This document shows, in pieces, positions 1-6,645 of a stretch of DNA of 6,764 nucleotides (positions within the stretch are counted from its first letter, which is position 1; each line of letters starts with the position of its first letter). The position numbers and the translations under genes were made by a program. The stretch is from Acholeplasma sp. (GTDB lineage: Bacteria; Bacillota_I; Bacilli_A; Acholeplasmatales; Acholeplasmataceae), in contig DURF01000144.1 of the NCBI GenBank assembly GCA_012837395.1, positions 1-6,764 of the forward strand, written 5' to 3'. The notes under the pieces were generated by a model. That model was not told where the DNA came from. It searched no databases and was given only the letters and a program-made list of their open reading frames with translations.

Positions 1-453
1 AATTTTTCTTTACCTATATTATTAAACGTCTTAGAAAAAGATTTATTTGTAGAAACTTTAGAACATTTAATAATTGGAAATGGATATTTAATGGAACAAG
101 TAATTTTATCTATTAAAATTACTAATGTGACAAATGAAGAAAAAGTAATAAAAAACTTATTGTTATTATCTAATTTAGGAGTTAAATTGTCGATAGAACT
201 TCCAAATTTAAATCAAGAAAATTATTCATTCATTCAAAAATATAATATAAATCGATTAGAAATTGATGATAACTTAATGAATGATAGTCAAATATCTGAG
301 CTATTATACTTTGCAAAAGTTAATAATTTAGAAATTATTTATAAAACAAACGAGAAAGAACAAGACATGAGCGAATTAAATGTTACACATTTAACAGTAA
401 AAAACATTGAATTAAAAATAACTAATAATAAAAAGAAGCGAGGTCGTAAATAA
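1..453 (+). CDS. Degenerate EAL-like domain protein, 3' part only
   Basis: The frame is open from the first base, so this is the C-terminal 150 residues of a longer protein whose start lies upstream; the ATG at 91 is internal. The fold pattern resembles the second half of an EAL (c-di-GMP phosphodiesterase) domain. It opens with NFS like the 'N-x-S' strand, then a helix with DLFVETL. Residues 58-66 (NLGVKLSIE) align with the 'LGv-ia-DDFG' strand, LEIDDNLM (86-93) with 'LKIDrSFv', and LEIIYKTNE (110-118) with 'L-vvAEGVE'. The metal-binding and catalytic residues are mostly gone: the DDFG position reads IELPN, the lysine of LKID is Glu, and the first Glu of AEGVE is Lys. If this is EAL, it is probably a non-catalytic binding or scaffold module. 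It ends in a basic tail (KKKRGRK). The stop overlaps the next ATG by one base, so the two are probably translationally coupled. The family call is by eye and could be wrong. Confidence 0.5.
   Translation, partial: NFSLPILLNVLEKDLFVETLEHLIIGNGYLMEQVILSIKITNVTNEEKVIKNLLLLSNLGVKLSIELPNLNQENYSFIQKYNINRLEIDDNLMNDSQISELLYFAKVNNLEIIYKTNEKEQDMSELNVTHLTVKNIELKITNNKKKRGRK
440..443 (+). promoter_or_regulatory. Ribosome binding site of the AAA+ ATPase gene
   Basis: GAGG lies inside the 3' end of the upstream gene, nine bases before the ATG at 453. It supports that start, which shares its A with the last base of the preceding TAA stop (TAATG). The arrangement suggests coupled translation. Confidence 0.6.
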
Positions 454-1946
454 TGGAATATTTTCAAGAATGGTTTATAGAGTTTTTTAAAACATTTTTT
501 ACTGACCTTTGGAATATAATAAGAGGATTTTTTGTTGGTCTTTACAATCTTACAATTGGCTATCCAATTAAATACTTTAAAATGTTAGTGGAACAATCAG
601 AATTATTTAACATTATTGATTGGATATTAAGTATTGTATTTATAGTTGTTTTTCTATTTTTGATTATATTAATATATTTAGTTATTATTCAATTAGTAAG
701 AAGATACTTACGTTTTAGTAAAATTGAGTATGATAAAATGACACTTCTTAATCAAATGAATTTACTTGAAAGAAAAGTAAGAGAAGGTAATATTGTAAAT
801 ATTCAAACACCAAAAGTTAATACCCCAAGCAATAAAAGAGATACCACAAGAGTTAAAGGTAATAGATTTACGAAATTAAATTTAATCGATGAAAAATATA
901 AATATACTAAACTTCCGACCTTAATGACAGATAAAGACCGTCTAAGTTTAAGTGAATTAGTAACACATTTTAGAAATTATGCAGCTTATCATCATCAACT
1001 ATATTATAACGAACAAGTAGCGGCAACTTTCTTTGCTGGACTAGCCACATCTAAAATTTTAATTTTAGAAGGTATAAGTGGAACCGGAAAAACTAGTCTT
1101 CCATATGTATTTGGTAAATTTATTAATAATGATGCAAGTATTATTTCTGTCCAACCTTCATGGCGTGATCGTTATGAAATGATGGGTTATTTTAATGAAT
1201 TTACTAAAAAGTTTAATGAAACAGAATTCTTATCTAGTGTCTATGAAGCAACTTTTAGAACTGATATAAATATTGTAGTTTTAGATGAAATGAACTTAGC
1301 GAGAGTTGAATATTACTTTGCTGACTTTTTATCATTATTAGAATTACCTAATAGTGATGAGTGGCAATTAGAAGTAGTTTCTGAACAACAAATAGGAGAT
1401 CCAGTTAATTTAAAAGAAGGAAAAATTAAAATTCCTGAAAATATTTGGTTTGTTGGAACAGCAAATAATGACGATTCAACATTTGCAATAACTGACAAAG
1501 TATATGATAGAGCATCATCTATTTCAATGAATGAAAAAGCTGTTCCTTTTGAAGGAATTGATTTACCAAAGGTAAATATAAGTTATGAATACTTAAATGA
1601 TTTATTTGAAAAAGCATTAAACTCTTATGAAATATCAAAAAGCAATATGAATGCAATAACAAAGTTAGATGATCATATTTCAAAAACATTTCAAATTACT
1701 TTCGGTAATAGAATTATGCGTCAACTAGAAACGTTTGTTCCTGTTTATGTTGCGTGTGGTAGAAGTGAAGTTGAAGGAATTGACTATATCATCGCAAGAA
1801 AAATAATTAGAAAATTTGAAACACTAAACTTGCCATTTTTAAAGAAAGAATTAGAAGAGTTAGTTGTGATGTTTGATAATCTATTTGGAAAAGATAAATT
1901 AAAAGAATCTAAAACAATGATTCTTAAATTTATCAATCAAGTATAG
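453..1946 (+). CDS. Membrane-anchored McrB-type AAA+ ATPase
   Basis: A 497-residue NTP-driven motor, probably hexameric, held at the membrane. Residues 1-50 are aromatic and amphipathic. Residues 53-82 form one strongly hydrophobic transmembrane helix followed by RRYLR, so by the positive-inside rule the ATPase faces the cytoplasm. A polar linker (about 110-145) leads to the AAA+ core: Walker A GISGTGKTS (207-215), Walker B IVVLDEMNLAR (274-284), sensor-1 region VGTANNDDSTF (334-344), a likely arginine finger in VYDRA (350-354), and a C-terminal helical part with FGNRIMRQLETF (417-428). The block DEMNLAR..EYYFADFLSLLE is typical of the McrB/AAA_5 group. Classical McrB proteins instead carry an N-terminal DNA-reading domain, which is absent here, and bind GTP; nucleotide preference cannot be read from this sequence. 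The next gene encodes a DUF2357 protein, the usual McrB partner type, so the two products probably act as a complex. Substrate and function are unknown. Confidence 0.85.
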   Translation: MEYFQEWFIEFFKTFFTDLWNIIRGFFVGLYNLTIGYPIKYFKMLVEQSELFNIIDWILSIVFIVVFLFLIILIYLVIIQLVRRYLRFSKIEYDKMTLLNQMNLLERKVREGNIVNIQTPKVNTPSNKRDTTRVKGNRFTKLNLIDEKYKYTKLPTLMTDKDRLSLSELVTHFRNYAAYHHQLYYNEQVAATFFAGLATSKILILEGISGTGKTSLPYVFGKFINNDASIISVQPSWRDRYEMMGYFNEFTKKFNETEFLSSVYEATFRTDINIVVLDEMNLARVEYYFADFLSLLELPNSDEWQLEVVSEQQIGDPVNLKEGKIKIPENIWFVGTANNDDSTFAITDKVYDRASSISMNEKAVPFEGIDLPKVNISYEYLNDLFEKALNSYEISKSNMNAITKLDDHISKTFQITFGNRIMRQLETFVPVYVACGRSEVEGIDYIIARKIIRKFETLNLPFLKKELEELVVMFDNLFGKDKLKESKTMILKFINQV

Positions 1947-1955
1947 GATGATTAG

Positions 1956-3764
1956 ATGAGTAAAAAATATGATGCTAAACTCTTTCAGGAAAGAGCGTTA
2001 AGAGAATCTGTGAAAAATGCTGAAGAACTAGATTTTCCAGGTATTTTTCTTGATGCTCTTAACGATGGAGTAACAAAAAGAAATCAAGTTTTACAAATTG
2101 AATACAAAAGGTTTGATGATAATTGGTTAAATAACTTAGAAACATTTTTTCCTAGTTTATTACAAATAACAAAAGACTTAAAAAGTGCTTTAAAATATGA
2201 AGAAGAAATACTACCTATTGAAAAAACTAGAAGAACTAATCCAGAATCAATTCGCCATTTATTAAGAAATACAAGATATATTAGAGATGTTGGTGAAGAT
2301 GGTGAAGTTATTCCAGAAAAGGTTTTAAACACTTTATCTGAAATTGAATATGGAATATATGAAAACCGCTTTATAATGACACTAGTTGATAGACTTTATA
2401 ATTACTTACTACAAAGAATTGAAATAATTCGAGAAAACATAATAGGTAGTAAAGAAATGCATTTTGATTATAATAATGAATTTAAATTAGATTCAACAAA
2501 TTATGAAATTAAATTAAATATTAAGTCAAATGAAGAAATAGATATTAAAGATATTGACGTTCATAACTACCGTATATATGAAATGGTAAATGATGCATTT
2601 AAGATAGTTTCAAGAATTTATCATGGTCCATTTATGCAAGTAATGAAGAAATATCAAAAAGTTAAACCACCAATTTTGAAAACGCAAATAATATTAAAAA
2701 ATCCTGATTTTAGAAATGCCTATTTATTGTGGTTATATTTAGATAGATTAAATGCTTTAGAATATACTTTAGAAAGAAAAATAAAAAAAGTTGATTTCAA
2801 TCAAGGATATATTGAACAAATTGATCGTAGTTTATTAATGATTTTTTCAACTGTCTTTACAAACAGTGACATTAACATTAATGATAAAAATGTCAAAACT
2901 GAAAATATTAAACCGATTGATAAAGAAGAAGACTATGTTAATAATGTCTCGATTGCACCAGTTCCATATGTCTTAGAACCTAATCTTGCAACTGAATATC
3001 ACTTAAAGAAGGCCAAACAATTTATTAATAAACAATATAAAGAAATCGAAAGAGATAGTAATACTAAACAACAAAGTCTAAAACAAGTCTTACTTGATCA
3101 ATATTCTATTGCTAATCAAGTATTTAATTTTTACTTTGAATCAGACCAAGATGACGATGTTTTTGATAAACTAATTAATTATGTTAATCCTGTTAGAAGA
3201 TATGATGAAGCGTTAAATAAATATTTAGTCGCAAAAACTCAAAGTGAAGTAACTGAAAAACTATTTACTGATGCTTTATCACTAGAAGCTAAATGGATAA
3301 AAGAAACAGAAACTCTTCACAAAGAAGCACTTAATTATTTGATTGAAAAAGAAACAAAAGAAAATGATAAAATCATCAATCGTATAAAAAATGAAGCCTT
3401 AAGAGAAACAAAAGCATATGATAAAACATTAAAGACAGCAACTAAAAAATCTCTTCAAGATCAAAGAAAACGTAATCGAAAAAGTATTAATGATTTAAAA
3501 GAGAAACACAAAGAATTATTAAAACTCTTTAGAGAAAAAGAAAAGGCTAGAGTTGCTAAGCAACGTGAAAAGATTAAAGAAAAGAAAAAACGTGATCGTA
3601 TGAAACTCCGTGAAAAACAATTAAAAGAAAAACAAAGAGAATTAGAAAAATTAAGAAAAAAACGCGATCAAGATAAAGAAGCCTTAAGAGCAAGACTTGC
3701 AAAACAAAAAGAAGATATAAAAAAACGCAACAATAAAAAGTTAGAAGAATATAAAAACAAATAA
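1956..3764 (+). CDS. DUF2357 (McrC-like) protein with C-terminal coiled coil
   Basis: A 602-residue soluble protein. The start at 1956 has an AGGA site (1945-1948) seven bases upstream, overlapping the previous stop. The N-terminal half matches DUF2357: ESIRHLLRNTRYI (97-109), an acidic turn DVGEDGEVIPEKVL (111-124), then EYGIYENRFIMTLVDRL (131-147), the conserved 'YENRFi-tLi' helix. A predicted mixed region follows (170-320). From about 430 to the end the chain is almost uninterrupted helix rich in Lys, Arg, Glu and Gln, with heptad-like spacing, typical of a long coiled coil. McrC proteins usually end in a PD-(D/E)XK nuclease; I see no convincing set of such residues here. DUF2357 proteins pair with McrB-like ATPases, where McrC stimulates NTP hydrolysis, so this is the likely partner of the preceding membrane ATPase. 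The coiled coil may reach or bridge another target. The gene ends just before a strong terminator and is the last of its operon. Confidence 0.8.
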   Translation: MSKKYDAKLFQERALRESVKNAEELDFPGIFLDALNDGVTKRNQVLQIEYKRFDDNWLNNLETFFPSLLQITKDLKSALKYEEEILPIEKTRRTNPESIRHLLRNTRYIRDVGEDGEVIPEKVLNTLSEIEYGIYENRFIMTLVDRLYNYLLQRIEIIRENIIGSKEMHFDYNNEFKLDSTNYEIKLNIKSNEEIDIKDIDVHNYRIYEMVNDAFKIVSRIYHGPFMQVMKKYQKVKPPILKTQIILKNPDFRNAYLLWLYLDRLNALEYTLERKIKKVDFNQGYIEQIDRSLLMIFSTVFTNSDININDKNVKTENIKPIDKEEDYVNNVSIAPVPYVLEPNLATEYHLKKAKQFINKQYKEIERDSNTKQQSLKQVLLDQYSIANQVFNFYFESDQDDDVFDKLINYVNPVRRYDEALNKYLVAKTQSEVTEKLFTDALSLEAKWIKETETLHKEALNYLIEKETKENDKIINRIKNEALRETKAYDKTLKTATKKSLQDQRKRNRKSINDLKEKHKELLKLFREKEKARVAKQREKIKEKKKRDRMKLREKQLKEKQRELEKLRKKRDQDKEALRARLAKQKEDIKKRNNKKLEEYKNK

Positions 3765-3767
3765 ACG

Positions 3768-3805
3768 AAAATAAACAACGGTTTTTTATCGTTGTTTATT
3801 TTTTT
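3768..3805 (+). terminator. Intrinsic terminator after the DUF2357 gene
   Basis: A 13-bp perfect stem pairs 3768-3780 (AAATAAACAACG core) with 3790-3802 (CGTTGTTTATTT core) around a 9-base loop (3781-3789). The right arm merges into a T-run (3799-3805 including the stem end). It starts four bases after the stop of the DUF2357 gene and separates the two operons. Because the left arm has an A-run, the hairpin could also work in part for minus-strand transcription, but no convergent gene exists here. Confidence 0.85.
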
Positions 3806-3853
3806 GGTTATATATATTATTATGTATAATAAAAACACATAATATGTTAAAAT
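3804..3853 (+). promoter_or_regulatory. Probable promoter of the second operon
   Basis: The gap between the terminator and the UPF0158 gene holds a perfect -10 box TATAAT (3825-3830). The -35 is weak: TTGGTT at 3804-3809 with a 15-bp spacer, or TTTTGG at 3802-3807 with 17. A second candidate is an extended -10, TG-T-TAAAAT (3845-3853), closer to the gene. An 8-bp dyad (3818-3825 and 3837-3844, TATTATGT/ACATAATA) straddles the first -10 box and could be an operator, though chance is likely in such AT-rich DNA. The exact start site cannot be fixed from sequence alone. Confidence 0.5.
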
Positions 3854-3866
3854 AACTATATAAAGT

Positions 3867-3871
3867 AGGTG
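3867..3871 (+). promoter_or_regulatory. Ribosome binding site that decides the UPF0158 gene start
   Basis: AGGTG lies six bases before the ATG at 3878. An in-frame GTG at 3869 would add three residues, but it sits inside this Shine-Dalgarno sequence and has no site of its own, so the ATG is preferred. Confidence 0.6.
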
Positions 3872-3877
3872 TTTCAA

Positions 3878-4345
3878 ATGTTAAAAATCTCTATTAATAA
3901 AATTGCTGAAGATCTAGACAATATATTGGATGGCTTTATTAAATTTTTTAATGTTAAAACTTATGAAATTATTGAAATAAACAATGATGATCTTAGTTTA
4001 GTCGAAACTGATTATAATTTGTCTGATTATGCCGATTGTCTTCAAAAAGAAATTTTACTTGCAGAAGATGTTTTATATAGCGATTACTATATAACATTAC
4101 CGACTAGTTATGATATTAATGAATATAAAATCATGCAAAAATTTACCAGCTTATTACCAGATTTTTTAGTAGATGTTTTTCAATCTGCAATTAGAAGAAA
4201 AGGTGCATTTAGAAATTTTAAACAACTACTCTACAAGCATCATTTAGAAGAAAAATGGTATAGATTTAAAAAAGATGAACTAAAGAAAATAGCAATCAAT
4301 TGGTGTATTATCAACAACATCAACTACACTATAGAAGAGGAATAA
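3878..4345 (+). CDS. UPF0158 family protein
   Basis: A 155-residue acidic, cytoplasmic protein without signal or membrane segments. The C-terminal part carries the hallmark of UPF0158: RRKGAFRNFKQLLY (106-119), then LEEKWYRFKKDELKKIAINW (123-142), equivalent to the family's 'grGAFrrFkd-l...W-.fr......a..Wl'. The N-terminal region (1-45) resembles the family's 'ide-l..al......~~yyld-~tGei' opening. The biochemical role of the family is not established. It is the first gene after the terminator and promoter, and its stop is only four bases before the next gene, so it likely leads an operon with the unknown 528-residue protein and the AddB-like gene. I chose ATG 3878 on its well-placed AGGTG site. 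Confidence 0.8.
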   Translation: MLKISINKIAEDLDNILDGFIKFFNVKTYEIIEINNDDLSLVETDYNLSDYADCLQKEILLAEDVLYSDYYITLPTSYDINEYKIMQKFTSLLPDFLVDVFQSAIRRKGAFRNFKQLLYKHHLEEKWYRFKKDELKKIAINWCIINNINYTIEEE

Positions 4346-4349
4346 TGAA

Positions 4350-5936
4350 ATGAAAAAAAGAAATGAATTTATAAATAGAGAACAAAAAGAATTAGTCTAT
4401 GATGTTTATTACCTAACGGGATTAGCCGACAAAGAATATGACCGAATAACTAAACGACAAATGCTAGATGTAATATATAAAAATATTATACTTGATCATG
4501 AGTGGTTTGAAGGATATTTGACAAGTGATGAACTTCAAACACTTATTGATTTTGCAAACGATAAAGAATTTACTTCAAAAAATGATGAATTTAATCTTTT
4601 AATACTTAAAGAAAAATATTTAGTTTATTACGATGATGAATTAAGGAAGTTTGTAATTCCAGATGATATTTTCAATCATATAAAAGGTTTGAAAGTAACT
4701 GATGAACACTCAAAGAGAGATGAATTTTATTATTTCATTAAGGGGTTATTATTTACAAGAGGAGAAATTAAAGTTGATGAAGCCGAAAAAATATATAACA
4801 AATTAAATCCCCAGAAATTTCTACTTAGCTTTGAACAACGTTTAGAAGAGTGTATAAGTATAATGACCTCAATTAATTATGACTTATTTTTAATAAGTAA
4901 TGTTTTATCTATAAATTATTCTCTTGATGTAATACTCCACAATTATAAACCTAAAACAAAATATACATACGATGATTATTTAACAATTGGTAAATACGGA
5001 GTTAATAGAAACAATAGTATATTAAACGAAGCATTTAATGCTATAAGTAATAAATCAAGTGAAAAGGAAGCTGCTATATATTTTTCAACTCTTACAATGT
5101 ATATTCAGCTTGAAGATGAAGAAGAAATTATTGATTCCACATTATATTATAGAAGTAGATTAGAAAGAAGTATGAACTCTTTTGAAGAAGCAGACAAGCT
5201 TTACAATAGTTCAGTTGTTGAAATACCATTATGGAAGTACAAGGGTGACCCTTTTTCAGTAATAGATTATGAAGAAATTGAACAAATGTTTGTAAAAGAA
5301 AGAAGAGAATATCTAAAAGAACGGGATAAATATAACGAAATACTAATTCGCAAGAAAGCAATCTTACCATATGAAGAGCAACAAATATTTTATATGTTAA
5401 TACATATGTTAATGTTTGATGTAAATAAAAAATACAAGTTCAAAAAAGAAAACAATTTATATGAATTCATAGATGATTTAACTCAAGATGAATTCATTAA
5501 AATTAAAGATTTAATTTTTAAAGACAAGACAATAATTGAAAATTTTCAAGTTAAACAAAAAGAAAACATAACTCCACAAATGAATAATTATATTACGGGA
5601 TTTAAACATTCAGTTTCTGGAGTGTTTTTGGCGATAGAATATGAAGATTCAAAATTAGTTTTATATGATAATAAAACAAAGTTAAGATATGTTGTTTCTG
5701 GCATAGTTTCTGAAATTAAAGAAAATATACCTAGTGATATTCTTCCGACATTTATTGAAACAAGAATTATTCCACTAAATGATCGCTTTATTTATGACAT
5801 AATTATGAAACGGTCTCAACTTTCGTTTGGCAAAGGCGCAAAAAATGTAATATTAAAAGAAGCGTCGGAAGTTAAAAAAATATCAAATATAAAACAACTG
5901 TTTAAAGAGCATGAAAAAGCTAGTAAAGTAAATTAA
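4350..5936 (+). CDS. Uncharacterised 528-residue protein
   Basis: I do not recognise a named family with confidence. The protein is soluble, with no signal or membrane helix, and rich in Glu, Lys, Asp and Tyr. Residues about 1-115 look helical and could end in a small winged-helix-like unit (LKEKYLVYYDDELRKFVIP, 86-104, a helix followed by a hairpin). A helical middle part follows (about 120-400), including a charged helix at 308-336. Residues about 410-510 are strand-rich: SGVFLAIEYEDSKLVLYD (423-440), then YVVSGIV (447-453) and LPTFIETRIIPLNDRFIYD (465-483). That last motif, 'LP..(v)e..liPl..riiYDg', reminds me of the C-terminal barrel of uncharacterised Firmicutes proteins, some of which end in a SEC-C zinc motif; no SEC-C is present here. 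A GAGG site (4337-4340) lies inside the end of the UPF0158 gene. An ATG at 4345 is followed at once by a stop, so 4350 is the start. Its place before an AddB-like gene may hint at nucleic-acid biology, but this is inference. Confidence 0.75.
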   Translation: MKKRNEFINREQKELVYDVYYLTGLADKEYDRITKRQMLDVIYKNIILDHEWFEGYLTSDELQTLIDFANDKEFTSKNDEFNLLILKEKYLVYYDDELRKFVIPDDIFNHIKGLKVTDEHSKRDEFYYFIKGLLFTRGEIKVDEAEKIYNKLNPQKFLLSFEQRLEECISIMTSINYDLFLISNVLSINYSLDVILHNYKPKTKYTYDDYLTIGKYGVNRNNSILNEAFNAISNKSSEKEAAIYFSTLTMYIQLEDEEEIIDSTLYYRSRLERSMNSFEEADKLYNSSVVEIPLWKYKGDPFSVIDYEEIEQMFVKERREYLKERDKYNEILIRKKAILPYEEQQIFYMLIHMLMFDVNKKYKFKKENNLYEFIDDLTQDEFIKIKDLIFKDKTIIENFQVKQKENITPQMNNYITGFKHSVSGVFLAIEYEDSKLVLYDNKTKLRYVVSGIVSEIKENIPSDILPTFIETRIIPLNDRFIYDIIMKRSQLSFGKGAKNVILKEASEVKKISNIKQLFKEHEKASKVN

Positions 5937-5939
5937 GGA
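5935..5939 (+). promoter_or_regulatory. Ribosome binding site supporting a GTG start
   Basis: AAGGA overlaps the stop of the preceding gene and lies ten bases before the GTG at 5950. There is no better in-frame ATG nearby: the TTG at 5941 is followed by a stop after two codons, and the next ATG in this frame lies about 35 codons in. The GTG start is therefore preferred. Confidence 0.6.
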
Positions 5940-5949
5940 TTTGATATAA

Positions 5950-6645
5950 GTGTTTTACTTAAACTTATTTAAAAGAATAAACAATAATAAAGCCTTTTTA
6001 GTTGTACCAAGTGCAATTAAAAAGGCTATTATCAAAATTAAAACTAATTATGAAATGTCATTAAAAAAAATCTTTTCATTTAAAGTAGTCACAACTACAG
6101 AGTTAGTTGAACTTCTTTCTTTTAGTGTTGATAATGAAATATATTTAAATAATTTAGAAAAACAACAAACACCAGTTTCAATTACTAAAGAGTTAATTAA
6201 GTTTTCTAAGTATAATTTTAATAATAAGAATAAGGAACTATCAGATTTTATTAATAATAACTCTAAATTCATAAACGTTAATAATTCATTTACTAATAAG
6301 GTATCAACATATAAGTTTTATATAATCGGGCCAACACACTTAATTGATCCATTTGTTAGTCATTACAATTTAAACATTGAAATAATTAATCCTTTTAATA
6401 ATGAAAGTATTAATTCTCAAATATTTAAAAAATTTAATAATAAGGAAGATGAAATTTTTTATATAATGGAAGAAATCTCTAAGCTCTTAAATCAAAATAT
6501 TGATCCAAATAATATCTTTATTGCTAATTACGAAGATAAAGATTATACAACCTTTAATAAACTGGCAAGTTTTTATAATATACCTATTATATACAATAAT
6601 AATACACCATTAGTAAGCATACCTTATATTAAAAACTTCTATTAG
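5950..6645 (+). CDS. AddB/RexB-like helicase-nuclease subunit, N-terminal part, end disrupted
   Basis: The visible 231 residues resemble the N-terminal helicase-like half of AddB/RexB-type PD-(D/E)XK proteins, which are usually about 900-1100 residues long and work with AddA to process double-strand breaks. Residues 13-22 (NKAFLVVPSA) fit the early 'ylVPs' strand, though no Walker A glycines follow. YKFYIIGPTHL (121-131) fits a 'v-v-Gf-.l' strand. The best match is EDEIFYIMEEISKLLNQNI (166-184), then NNIFIANYEDKDY (187-199), LASFYNIPIIY (205-215) and NTPLVSIPYI (218-227): the 'eEi..i...I..ll..gi...dI.i......Y......a..ygIPv.....pl...p' block of UvrD-like helicase domain 2. The stop at 6643 arises just past the start of a fold-back inverted repeat at 6632, and the true continuation appears on the minus strand (6762 down to about 6634). 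The nuclease domain is outside the window. The short length is probably an artefact, not a real small protein. The gene follows its neighbour by 13 bases. Confidence 0.6.
   Translation: MFYLNLFKRINNNKAFLVVPSAIKKAIIKIKTNYEMSLKKIFSFKVVTTTELVELLSFSVDNEIYLNNLEKQQTPVSITKELIKFSKYNFNNKNKELSDFINNNSKFINVNNSFTNKVSTYKFYIIGPTHLIDPFVSHYNLNIEIINPFNNESINSQIFKKFNNKEDEIFYIMEEISKLLNQNIDPNNIFIANYEDKDYTTFNKLASFYNIPIIYNNNTPLVSIPYIKNFY
6572..6632 (+). repeat. Left arm of a 61-bp terminal inverted repeat
   Basis: This stretch, inside the AddB-like gene, is the reverse complement of 6704-6764 with a single mismatch (G6617 against T6719). The two arms enclose 71 unpaired bases (6633-6703). The right arm runs to the last base of the window, so the repeat may be longer than what is visible. 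Confidence 0.95.

Noticed and set aside
91..453. ATG at 91 as the true start of the first gene
   Set aside because: The frame is open to base 1, and the 30 codons before the ATG continue the EAL-like pattern (NFS...DLFVETL). No ribosome binding site precedes 91.
1313..1498. Minus-strand frame inside the ATPase gene, and similar minus frames at 2084-2332, 5128-5370 and 6048-6272
   Set aside because: All are shadows of confident + strand genes, show no recognisable domain, and have unnatural composition.
2490..2515. A D-x4-E-x-K pattern (D179, E184, K186) in the DUF2357 protein as a PD-(D/E)XK nuclease site
   Set aside because: The spacing between Asp and ExK is far too short for this superfamily, no PD precedes it, and a chance match is easy in such a charged protein.
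3668..3877. Minus-strand hydrophobic frame across the end of the DUF2357 gene and the intergenic gap
   Set aside because: Its apparent membrane-protein character comes from reading the A-rich coiled-coil codons and terminator backwards. It spans the terminator hairpin and overlaps a confident gene.
3869..3877. GTG at 3869 as the start of the UPF0158 gene
   Set aside because: It lies inside the AGGTG ribosome binding site of the ATG at 3878 and has no site of its own.
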